Part shown: one piece after another, positions 1-5,781 of the stretch
How the letters are laid out: every line of letters begins with the position of its first letter
How positions within the stretch are numbered: the first letter of the stretch is position 1
DNA from: Erysipelotrichaceae bacterium
GTDB lineage: Bacteria > Bacillota_I > Bacilli_A > Erysipelotrichales > Erysipelotrichaceae
Length of the DNA: 5,851 nt
Assembly: GCA_003446295.1 (NCBI GenBank)
Contig: DMBB01000228.1
Span: 1 to 5,851, forward strand
Direction of reading: 5' to 3'
The notes under the pieces: generated by a model
Seen by the model: the letters and a program-made list of their open reading frames with translations, nothing else
Database searches by the model: none
Told to the model about the DNA's origin: nothing
Made by a program: the position numbers and the translations under genes

Positions 1-14
1 ATACTGGTAGTCAT
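1..14 (-). CDS. Start of a divergent gene, cut by the window edge
   Basis: Reading the minus strand, an ATG at 14-12 is followed by codons for Thr, Thr and Ser before the window ends. Seven bases upstream of the ATG lies a perfect AGGAGG. That combination is hard to explain except as a real translation start. Only four full codons are present, so no product can be proposed. The gene is transcribed away from the plus-strand operon that begins at 397, so the two share the intergenic region between them. The call as a gene start is fairly safe; the identity is unknown. Confidence 0.7.
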
Positions 15-21
15 ATGTTTT

Positions 22-27
22 CCTCCT
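22..27 (-). promoter_or_regulatory. Ribosome binding site of the divergent gene
   Basis: The plus strand reads CCTCCT here, which is AGGAGG on the minus strand. It lies 7 bases before the ATG at 14-12, an ideal Shine-Dalgarno spacing. It is the main evidence for the partial gene at the left edge. Confidence 0.75.
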
Positions 28-384
28 AAATGTGACGCATATCAGTCAGGATGGCCATCACTTCCTTCATGCAGACTCATGATATACCATGGCAAGGGCC
101 AAAAAACGGTCGGTTTGCACAATGAGCCAAATCGTGCACGAACGTATCATCGGCTGTTTGAATGAAAAGGGAAACAGGGAACATATTCTGAATACTGGAT
201 TGCAGCAAACAGAAATTGGGATTACAGGTGTTTCCTGGAAATGGGGTGTTTTAAAACTGCTTGAATCGTTCGGATCGGTACATGTCTGAAATGTCGTATC
301 GATCGGATACAGTGAATCCGTGTTTTTCATGATTGCGTCTTTGCTGCATGCATAACAAAGCATGTCTTGTATATTTGAGTGTTG

Positions 385-390
385 TATAAT
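385..390 (+). promoter_or_regulatory. Candidate -10 box for the membrane-protein operon
   Basis: A perfect TATAAT lies directly before the first gene. With a 17-base spacer the -35 position (362-367) reads ATGTCT, only three of six consensus bases. There is no TGn extension, so the promoter depends mostly on its -10. Transcription would normally begin 6-7 bases after the box, at about 397, which is the A of the proposed ATG. That implies a leaderless or nearly leaderless mRNA, and no Shine-Dalgarno sequence is visible nearby to contradict it. Confidence 0.5.
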
Positions 391-396
391 AATGCT

Positions 397-1926
397 ATGA
401 AAATCAAAGAACTTCGGCCTTCACAAATATTTCAGGCAGTACTTCTGTTCTGCTTTTTTGTGTTCTTTCTGATCATCAGCAGATGGGCTCCGGTAGCGGG
501 TGATGACTGGGGATATGCTTTAGGCGGCAGATGGAATAATCCGTTCATGAAAGCTGTTCAGTTTTACTTTATATGGTCAGGACGTTTTTTCAGTGAACTC
601 TGGGGATTTCTGATTGCTGATAGAAAGTATCTTTGGAATCTGATCAATCCGCTGATCTTTACCGGTATCCTTTATTATCTGATCAAAGCTGCCGGAACAA
701 AACGTCATCCTTATCTGACTCCGCTTACAGGCGCTGCACTCGTCATCAGCGTGCCGAACAATCTGCGGAAGCAGACATATACATGGATCATGGGAACGAC
801 ATATGTGATCCCGCTGCTTCTTTTCCTGATCTGTTTTGTGCTTGTCAGCAGACTGATCTTCAAGGATGATCTGAAGCAGTATCACAAAGTACTGATCGGC
901 ATTCTGTCTTTCATGATTCCGCTGTATATGGAAAACGCTGCTGCCATGCTGTGCGGTTTCTGGCTGCTCGTTTGTCTGTATGCATATATCACCAAAAACA
1001 AACATCTCAAACTGATCGTTCTTTGTACTGTGATCAGTATGATCAGTACACTGATCATTAAGTTTTCTCCCGGTGCCGCAATGCGTTCAGAAGGCGAACA
1101 TGCATGGTTCCTTGCATTGTCATTGTTTGAAAAGATCAGATATAACTGGGGTTACTTTGTATACTACACATTCATGAACCCTAACTGGCTGATCTTCCTG
1201 CTCAGTGTGATCATGGTATTGTTCGTCCAAAGATCTGCCAAAGGCAAAGAACGCGTCATACTGACAGCAGTTTTCGCATGGGGAATCATTCAGTCACTGG
1301 CAGCTCTTTCCTTCAGGCATCTTGGAACAGAGATCATGTCTGTATTCATTGATATTGAAACACCCGGAAGCCTGATCCTGAATACCATGATGTACACACT
1401 GTTTACCGCAGCACTGTTCTGGACAGTATATCGCTTTGTCAGGGAAGAGGAACGCAAATGGACACTGATATGCCTGCTCTTCTGTGCAGGAGGGGCAGAT
1501 CTGATCATGCTGATCAGTCCGATATTTGATGCCAGAAGCAGTATCTACACAGTATTTATGTTTATCCTCTTCGCGATGATGATGCTGGAAGAACTGCAGA
1601 CGGAAAAGCGCACAGCATATGTGCTTGCCGGAGCTGCAGTATGTTTAGGGCTGTATTACAGTTACCACTATTTCTTTATCTACAGGATGGTCAATCTGAT
1701 CAATCAGAAAAGAATGGCACAACTGACATATTATGCAGCGAATCCGGATGACAAAGATGCATATATACTTGCTTATCCCGTGGACTGGGTACATTCTGCT
1801 GATGTTGTAGAAGGCGATACGTATCATGAGGAATACTTCAAGACATATTACGGCCTGCAGCAGGATGTGAAGCTGAACTTCTATTACCTTCCCGAGTATA
1901 CAGAGGAGGCAATTCTGCATGGCTGA
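397..1926 (+). CDS. Polytopic membrane protein, DUF6056-like
   Basis: A 509-residue protein with roughly eleven to thirteen hydrophobic segments. The first spans about residues 12-28. It is followed by an outside-facing DDW (36-38) and a YxxWSGR motif (57-63). The last segment ends near 425, leaving a soluble tail of about 80 residues with a YYGL motif (484-487). An Asp pair after the first membrane segment, a W-x-GR motif and a YYG-type tail resemble the uncharacterised DUF6056 family as I remember it. The topology also recalls GT-C glycosyltransferases, but transferase activity is inference. I chose ATG 397 over an in-frame GTG at 379: the GTG has no ribosome binding site and the TATAAT at 385-390 lies between the two. 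The last 8 bases overlap the ABC ATPase gene. No EAA loop typical of an ABC importer permease is visible, so this is probably not the ATPase's own permease. Confidence 0.65.
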   Translation: MKIKELRPSQIFQAVLLFCFFVFFLIISRWAPVAGDDWGYALGGRWNNPFMKAVQFYFIWSGRFFSELWGFLIADRKYLWNLINPLIFTGILYYLIKAAGTKRHPYLTPLTGAALVISVPNNLRKQTYTWIMGTTYVIPLLLFLICFVLVSRLIFKDDLKQYHKVLIGILSFMIPLYMENAAAMLCGFWLLVCLYAYITKNKHLKLIVLCTVISMISTLIIKFSPGAAMRSEGEHAWFLALSLFEKIRYNWGYFVYYTFMNPNWLIFLLSVIMVLFVQRSAKGKERVILTAVFAWGIIQSLAALSFRHLGTEIMSVFIDIETPGSLILNTMMYTLFTAALFWTVYRFVREEERKWTLICLLFCAGGADLIMLISPIFDARSSIYTVFMFILFAMMMLEELQTEKRTAYVLAGAAVCLGLYYSYHYFFIYRMVNLINQKRMAQLTYYAANPDDKDAYILAYPVDWVHSADVVEGDTYHEEYFKTYYGLQQDVKLNFYYLPEYTEEAILHG

Positions 1927-2875
1927 GATCGTATTGAAAAACATTGTCAGGAGTGTTGGCGGACGCGTGATCCTGAATGATGTCAGCCTCGCTGTCAATG
2001 ACGGAGAATGCCTGGCAATCGTCGGACCTTCCGGAGCAGGCAAAACAACACTGCTCAGAATCGTGTCCGGGCTGGATCAGGCAGACAGCGGAACGATCCT
2101 GATCGGGTCAAAGGACTGTACAAAGCTGCCTGCATACCAGCGCGGTGTATCAATGATCTTTCAGAATGCTGCTTTATTCCCGCATACAAAGGTCAGGGAT
2201 AATATTCTGTATGGTGTTCATGGGAAAATCACGGAAGAGCAGCTGCAGGAGACAGCACGACTGATGTCTGTCTCACAGCTTCTGGATCGTTATCCGGAGG
2301 GTCTGTCTGCAGGTGAAAAACAACGTGTCGGCATCGCCCGTGCATTGGTCCGCAAACCGCTGGTACTGCTGCTGGATGAACCGTTCAGCAGTCTTGATGC
2401 ACGGCTCAAGGAACAGATGCGTGACGAAATGATGACGATCCACAAACAGCTTGGCATGACAATGATCTCCGTTACACATGATCAGAGTGAAGCCATGGCT
2501 ATGGGAGACAGGATCGCTGTTATGAAAGACGGCGGGATCATTGCCTGTGATGTGCCGAAAAAACTGTACGATGATCCTGATGACATCGAAACAGCCTCAT
2601 TCTTCGGCGTACCGCAGATCAATCTGTTCAGCCGGGGTGACGAAATCGTCGGTATCCGTCCTGAGTGTCTGAAAGAGGGCGGAAACGAACAGGGGTTCGT
2701 ATCCGCATGTACTGAGGATGGATACAGGTATTTTGTAACATTGTTATGGAAAACAGAAACACTTATGATGATCTCAGATCATAAATATGACGCAGGACAG
2801 ATCATTTCATTCGGATGGGATACTGACAAGGAAATGATCTTTGATAAGAATAGTGGAAAGAGGAAACGATTATGA
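1919..2875 (+). CDS. ABC transporter ATP-binding protein, MalK/UgpC-type
   Basis: A 318-residue cytoplasmic ATPase with a complete nucleotide-binding domain: Walker [10 protein letters not shown] (36-44), Q-loop Gln82, signature LSAGEKQR (129-136), Walker B LVLLLDEP (148-155), D-loop SSLD (157-160) and switch His187 in THD. A C-terminal TOBE-like segment contains GIRPE (245-249). The layout matches importers for sugars, polyamines, iron or sulfate, and looks closest to MalK/UgpC/MsmX. It is shorter than the roughly 360-370 residues usual for those. The A-loop position that is aromatic in MalK (Trp13) is Val13 here, and the signature has Ala where Gly is usual. No permease or binding protein is nearby, so it may energise permeases encoded elsewhere, as MsmX does. 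ATG 1919 has AGAGGAGG at 1902-1909 and lies inside the end of the membrane-protein gene. The substrate is unknown. Confidence 0.88.
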   Translation: MAEIVLKNIVRSVGGRVILNDVSLAVNDGECLAIVGPSGAGKTTLLRIVSGLDQADSGTILIGSKDCTKLPAYQRGVSMIFQNAALFPHTKVRDNILYGVHGKITEEQLQETARLMSVSQLLDRYPEGLSAGEKQRVGIARALVRKPLVLLLDEPFSSLDARLKEQMRDEMMTIHKQLGMTMISVTHDQSEAMAMGDRIAVMKDGGIIACDVPKKLYDDPDDIETASFFGVPQINLFSRGDEIVGIRPECLKEGGNEQGFVSACTEDGYRYFVTLLWKTETLMMISDHKYDAGQIISFGWDTDKEMIFDKNSGKRKRL

Positions 2876-3105
2876 TCAAGACCGGATCTCCGCACAGAAG
2901 CAGACACAGACTCAGAACAGACCGCCGAAATGCATACTACAAATGTCTTGCATGCGGCTATATCTATCATCAGGCCGGCGAACCGGTACGTTTTCGTGAC
3001 CTTCCGGCAGACTGGACATGTCCTGTCTGCGGTGGCGCAAAAAAAGGATTTATCAGGCTTCACCGTTATACAGGTGAACAGAACACAGAGCACACTGTGC
3101 TCTGA
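2872..3105 (+). CDS. Rubredoxin, short-loop type with basic N-terminal extension
   Basis: A 77-residue protein with two knuckles, CLACGY (Cys25, Cys28) and CPVCGG (Cys50, Cys53), that would bind one Fe(SCys)4 centre. YKCxxCGYIY, RDLPADW and WTCPVCG are typical rubredoxin landmarks. The stretch between the Cys pairs is about eight residues shorter than in classic clostridial rubredoxins and resembles the short Desulfovibrio desulfuricans type. About twenty Arg/His-rich residues precede the domain, and a polar tail of about fifteen follows. No other start codon lies in frame before the domain, and AGAGGA at 2859-2864 sits 7 bases before the ATG, so the extension looks real. The gene overlaps the ATPase stop by ATGA. 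Rubredoxins carry single electrons in the cytoplasm, for example to peroxide- or oxygen-reducing enzymes. No partner is visible here. Confidence 0.88.
   Translation: MIKTGSPHRSRHRLRTDRRNAYYKCLACGYIYHQAGEPVRFRDLPADWTCPVCGGAKKGFIRLHRYTGEQNTEHTVL
3059..3078 (+). repeat. Inverted repeat in the rubredoxin 3' end
   Basis: TTCACC at 3059-3064 pairs with GGTGAA at 3073-3078 around an 8-base loop. It lies within the rubredoxin coding sequence and is not followed by a run of T, so it is not an intrinsic terminator. Eight bases downstream begins a stronger palindrome. Confidence 0.45.
3086..3104. promoter_or_regulatory. Perfect 19-bp palindrome at the uppS promoter
   Basis: CAGAGCACA and TGTGCTCTG form perfect 9-base arms around a single central C. 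The dyad covers the last rubredoxin codons and part of its stop codon. Its right arm covers the -35 position of the uppS promoter, 15 bases before the -10 box. It could be an operator for a dimeric regulator or, as RNA, a hairpin with an 8-bp stem and 3-base loop. No T-run follows, which argues against a simple intrinsic terminator. The palindrome is seen directly; the regulatory role is inferred. Confidence 0.5.
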
Positions 3106-3116
3106 TCCGGCAGTTA

Positions 3117-3125
3117 TGCTATAAT
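3117..3125 (+). promoter_or_regulatory. Extended -10 promoter of the uppS operon
   Basis: TGCTATAAT is a perfect extended -10 element (TGn plus TATAAT). The -35 region near 3096-3102 is poor, which is acceptable for this promoter class. The predicted transcription start at about 3132 gives a leader of only about 15 bases before the uppS ATG, just enough to hold its ribosome binding site. It lies in the only non-overlapping gene junction of the plus-strand series, so it likely separates two transcription units. Confidence 0.7.
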
Positions 3126-3136
3126 TGCTTGGATAC

Positions 3137-3141
3137 AGGAG
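3137..3141 (+). promoter_or_regulatory. Ribosome binding site deciding the uppS start
   Basis: AGGAG lies 5 bases before ATG 3147. An in-frame TTG at 3129 could be read as an earlier start. It would lie upstream of the predicted transcription start and has no ribosome binding site, so ATG 3147 is preferred. Confidence 0.75.
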
Positions 3142-3146
3142 AACTT

Positions 3147-3848
3147 ATGGAGCAGTGCAGACATGTAGCAATCATTATGGATGGAAACGGCAGATGGGCT
3201 AAGGCTCAGGGAAAACCGCGTTCTGCCGGACATCTTGCAGGATCTGAAAATGTACGTACGATCGCTATTGCAGCAAGTGAACTTGGAATTGAGTATTTAA
3301 CGCTGTACGCTTTTTCAACGGAAAACTGGAAGCGTTCAAAGGATGAAGTAGGTTATCTGATGAAACTGCCTGCTGTTTTCTTTGATAAATATATGAAGGA
3401 ACTGATCGAGCGCGGATTCAGGATCCGTATTATCGGTGAGCTGGATGCGCTGCCGCCGGATACCAGAGCAGTTATGGAGAAGGCTGAACGCGATTCAGCC
3501 ATGAATACGAAGCTCAGCCTGAATATTGCCATGAACTATGGATCTCAGAGGGAGATCGCTCTTGCGGCAGGTGCATTTGCCAAGGACGTTCTGGCAGGAA
3601 AAGCTGATCCTGATATTGAACCGGAAGATTTCGAAAAATATCTGATGACAAAGGATTTCCCGCCGGTCGATCTGCTGATCCGTACGAGCGGGGAACAGCG
3701 CATATCCAATTATCTGCTGTGGCAGATCGCATATGCAGAGCTTGAGTTTGTTCCTGAGGCATGGCCTGAATTTACTCCGGAAGTACTCAAAAGGTGCCTG
3801 GATGAATACTATCACCGTGACCGCAGATTTGGAGGCGTGAAATCATGA
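3147..3848 (+). CDS. uppS: Undecaprenyl diphosphate synthase (cis-prenyltransferase)
   Basis: A 233-residue enzyme that condenses isopentenyl diphosphate onto farnesyl diphosphate in the cis configuration to make C55 undecaprenyl diphosphate, the lipid carrier for peptidoglycan and surface glycans. All family landmarks are present: HVAIIMDGNGRW with catalytic Asp12, AGH (27-29), FSTENW (56-61), NIAMNYG (126-132), RTSGEQRISN (179-188), Glu198 in AYAELEF, and RDRRFGG (224-230). The N-terminus before the first motif is short, as in compact members, and the length is otherwise normal. It is the first gene of its operon, with its own extended -10 promoter. Its TGA overlaps the cdsA ATG by ATGA. 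In many Bacillota frr lies just upstream; here a rubredoxin gene takes that place. Confidence 0.97.
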   Translation: MEQCRHVAIIMDGNGRWAKAQGKPRSAGHLAGSENVRTIAIAASELGIEYLTLYAFSTENWKRSKDEVGYLMKLPAVFFDKYMKELIERGFRIRIIGELDALPPDTRAVMEKAERDSAMNTKLSLNIAMNYGSQREIALAAGAFAKDVLAGKADPDIEPEDFEKYLMTKDFPPVDLLIRTSGEQRISNYLLWQIAYAELEFVPEAWPEFTPEVLKRCLDEYYHRDRRFGGVKS

Positions 3849-4630
3849 GTAAAAAAATGCTGATCAGAATTCTGACCGGACTGGCAATCATAGCCTGTGT
3901 GCTTCCTCCGATCCTGCTTGGCGGAATACCGATGGAATGTCTGATTGCCTTTGTTGCGGCCTGCTCGGCATATGAGATCTCTTCCATGTGTGATCAGAAA
4001 CCGCATTATGTCAGAACAGCACTGCTGTTTGCTGTGATCGAACTGATGGGACACATTGATGACCTGCAGATACCGTTCGCGGCCGCACTGTTCATGATCC
4101 TGCTGTTTCTAGCCCATTACGGTGATAAGAATTTCAATGAAGATATGGTTGCCTATACATTTATGACAGGTATGATCATGGTGTTTGCAATCCATGGCAT
4201 TACCCGTATTTATGCAGTCCAGAAGGGATGGGGCATGATGTTTGTAGCTTTTGCAACCTATCTGTGCGATACCGGCGCTTATTTTTTCGGTTCTTTTTTC
4301 GGAAAGCATAAAATGGCACCGCTGATCTCTCCGAATAAAACATGGGAAGGTGCTGTCGGAGGATATCTGGCCGGCGCCATTGGATCATATCTCTGGGGAC
4401 GATATTTATGTCCTGCATTCCCGGCAGAACTGGTGCTTTGCGGAGCATTGATACTTCCTGCAGTCGGCGAGATCGGAGATCTGGCATTCTCATCGATCAA
4501 GCGCAGGTTCGGAATCAAGGATTTTGGATCACTGCTGCCCGGACATGGCGGCGTACTGGATCGTGTCGATTCACTGCTGTTCTGCCTGATGGTCTTTAAC
4601 GGACTGATCCTGTTGTGGGGGTTAAAATGA
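3845..4630 (+). CDS. cdsA: Phosphatidate cytidylyltransferase (CDP-DAG synthase)
   Basis: A 261-residue integral membrane enzyme that makes CDP-diacylglycerol and pyrophosphate from phosphatidic acid and CTP, the branch point to phosphatidylglycerol, cardiolipin and other phospholipids. The C-terminal CdsA signature is intact: SxIKRxxxxKD (216-226) followed by PGHGGVLDRVD (232-242). CDTGAYFFG (141-149) and SPNKTWEG (162-169) are also conserved, the acidic residues being the likely metal/nucleotide site. Several hydrophobic segments cover the first 125 residues and more follow near 170-185, 195-210 and 243-259. Length is normal. GGAGG at 3831-3835 lies 9 bases before the ATG. It overlaps uppS upstream and dxr downstream by ATGA, which suggests translational coupling. 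Confidence 0.96.
   Translation: MSKKMLIRILTGLAIIACVLPPILLGGIPMECLIAFVAACSAYEISSMCDQKPHYVRTALLFAVIELMGHIDDLQIPFAAALFMILLFLAHYGDKNFNEDMVAYTFMTGMIMVFAIHGITRIYAVQKGWGMMFVAFATYLCDTGAYFFGSFFGKHKMAPLISPNKTWEGAVGGYLAGAIGSYLWGRYLCPAFPAELVLCGALILPAVGEIGDLAFSSIKRRFGIKDFGSLLPGHGGVLDRVDSLLFCLMVFNGLILLWGLK
4617..4621 (+). promoter_or_regulatory. Weak G-run ribosome binding site of dxr
   Basis: GGGGG lies 5 bases before ATG 4627 in place of the AGGAG-type sites of the other genes. An in-frame GTG at 4615 precedes it but would add only four residues before the conserved MKRIVLLGASGSIG start. The weak site fits reinitiation by ribosomes finishing cdsA. Confidence 0.45.
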
Positions 4631-5781
4631 AACGAATCGTACTGCTGGGAGCCAGCGGATCTATCGGTCTTCAGACTGTTGATGTGATCCGTCAGCACCC
4701 TGACCTATATGAATTAAAAGCATACAGCGTCGGCAAAAATATCGATGCTTTGAGAAAACTTCTTTCCGAGTATCCTGTGGATACTGTCTGCGTACAGCAG
4801 GAAGCTGATGCAGAAATGTTGAAAACAGAGTATCCATCCGTCAGGATCCTCTGCGGGGATGATGGTCTGCTCGAACTTGCTGAACGGAATGACTATGATG
4901 TTCTTGTCAATGCACTGGTCGGTTATGCAGGCTTTGCGCCGACCATGTCCGCAATCAAAACGAAACATGATGTTGCGCTGGCAAATAAAGAAACACTGGT
5001 TGTAGGCGGCGAACTTGTTAAACGCGCACTGCGTAAATACGGCGTCAGCCTCTATCCGATCGACAGTGAGCATTCTGCTGTATTTCAGTGCCTGCAGGGC
5101 AATAAAAAAGAACAGGTCAAACGCCTGATCATCACAGCGAGCGGCGGAAGCTTCCGGAATCTGAAACGGGAAGAGCTGAAGAATGTCACTGTAGAACAGG
5201 CACTGGCGCATCCTAACTGGTCCATGGGACCGAAGATCACGATCGATTCTGCAACGATGATGAATAAGGGCTTTGAAGTAATGGAAGCTCATTGGCTCTT
5301 TGATATGCCGTATGATCAGATCGACGTACTGATGCATCAGGAAAGCGTCATCCATTCGATGGTGGAGTATATCGATCATTCCGTGATCGCACAGCTGGGT
5401 GCACCGGATATGCGTCTGCCGATCCAATATGCACTGAGCTGGCCGGAACGCCTCACACTTGAGGAGGAACATCCGCTTGATCTTGCTGAGATCGGAATGC
5501 TGCATTTCGCCAAGGCTGATACAGAGCGCTTCCCGCTGTTGAAAGCGGCCTATGATGCCGGCAGAAAAGGCGGCAATCTTCCTGCTGTCATGAACGCTGC
5601 GAACGAAGCCGCAAATCTGGCGTTCAGAAACCATGAGATCGGCTTCCTGGATATTGAAGATATTGTGATCGGTGCATTGAAAACGGCTGTATACATGCCG
5701 GTCAATTCTCCGGAAGATCTCGAAGCAGCAGATGCCTGGGGCTGGGGATATGCACTTGAGAAAATCGAGGAACTGAAATGA
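4627..5781 (+). CDS. dxr: 1-deoxy-D-xylulose 5-phosphate reductoisomerase
   Basis: A 384-residue cytoplasmic enzyme that rearranges and reduces DXP to 2-C-methyl-D-erythritol 4-phosphate with NADPH, the committed step of the MEP isoprenoid pathway and the target of fosmidomycin. The NADPH-binding GASGSIG (8-14) opens a Rossmann fold, followed by ALANKE (117-122). Metal ligands are Asp146 and Glu148 in PIDSEHSA, and Glu217 in KGFEVMEAHWLF. The substrate-binding segments are ASGGSFR (171-177) and HPNWSMGPKITIDSATMMNK (195-214), which includes the flexible-loop Trp198. HQESVIHSMVEY (237-248) is also conserved. Length and all catalytic positions are normal, so it should be active. ATG 4627 overlaps the cdsA stop, and its own TGA overlaps the rseP start. 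It is needed in the same supply line as UppS. Confidence 0.97.
   Translation: MKRIVLLGASGSIGLQTVDVIRQHPDLYELKAYSVGKNIDALRKLLSEYPVDTVCVQQEADAEMLKTEYPSVRILCGDDGLLELAERNDYDVLVNALVGYAGFAPTMSAIKTKHDVALANKETLVVGGELVKRALRKYGVSLYPIDSEHSAVFQCLQGNKKEQVKRLIITASGGSFRNLKREELKNVTVEQALAHPNWSMGPKITIDSATMMNKGFEVMEAHWLFDMPYDQIDVLMHQESVIHSMVEYIDHSVIAQLGAPDMRLPIQYALSWPERLTLEEEHPLDLAEIGMLHFAKADTERFPLLKAAYDAGRKGGNLPAVMNAANEAANLAFRNHEIGFLDIEDIVIGALKTAVYMPVNSPEDLEAADAWGWGYALEKIEELK

Larger units (their letters stand above)
15..396. other. Divergent intergenic region, no gene recognised
   Basis: About 380 bases separate the minus-strand start at 14 from the membrane-protein start at 397. Two open frames occur here (98 codons on the minus strand at 67-363; 66 codons on the plus strand at 89-289). 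Neither has a Shine-Dalgarno sequence or a recognisable protein. Short dyads are visible: TGCAC/GTGCA (116-120 with 134-138), the palindrome CGTGCACG (133-140), CTGTTT/AAACAG (154-159 with 172-177), TATTC/GAATA (184-194), CAGG/CCTG (225-237), GTATC/GATAC (296-310) and TGCATGCA (345-352). I see no T-box motif and none of the riboswitch or structured-RNA cores I know. The region probably holds the promoter and a long leader of the divergent gene, but I could not pick a convincing minus-strand promoter. Confidence 0.5.

Noticed and set aside
89..289. A 66-codon plus-strand open frame in the same region
   Set aside because: There is no ribosome binding site or promoter, and no domain is recognisable. 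It overlaps the opposite-strand frame, as expected by chance.
67..363. A 98-codon minus-strand open frame in the divergent intergenic region
   Set aside because: No Shine-Dalgarno sequence precedes its first or internal ATG. The protein resembles nothing I know, and its composition is uneven. It more likely lies in the leader of the gene starting at 14.
397..1926. The membrane protein as the permease for the neighbouring ABC ATPase
   Set aside because: No EAA-type cytoplasmic loop is visible, and the DDW and WSGR motifs in the first outside loop fit DUF6056/GT-C-like proteins better. A functional link is still possible from the gene overlap.
3086..3104. Intrinsic terminator after the rubredoxin gene
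   Set aside because: The palindrome could form a stem, but no T-run follows it (the next bases are ATCCGGCAG). I therefore list it as a possible operator or RNA hairpin only.
2930..3124. A 64-codon plus-strand frame overlapping the rubredoxin gene
   Set aside because: It is a shifted reading of the rubredoxin coding sequence. The rubredoxin frame carries all four cysteines and the ribosome binding site.
4714..5634. A 306-codon open frame on the minus strand inside dxr
   Set aside because: It lies wholly antisense to a gene with every Dxr catalytic motif intact. The encoded protein is rich in Cys, His, Arg and Phe with no recognisable domain. It is a by-product of dxr codon usage.
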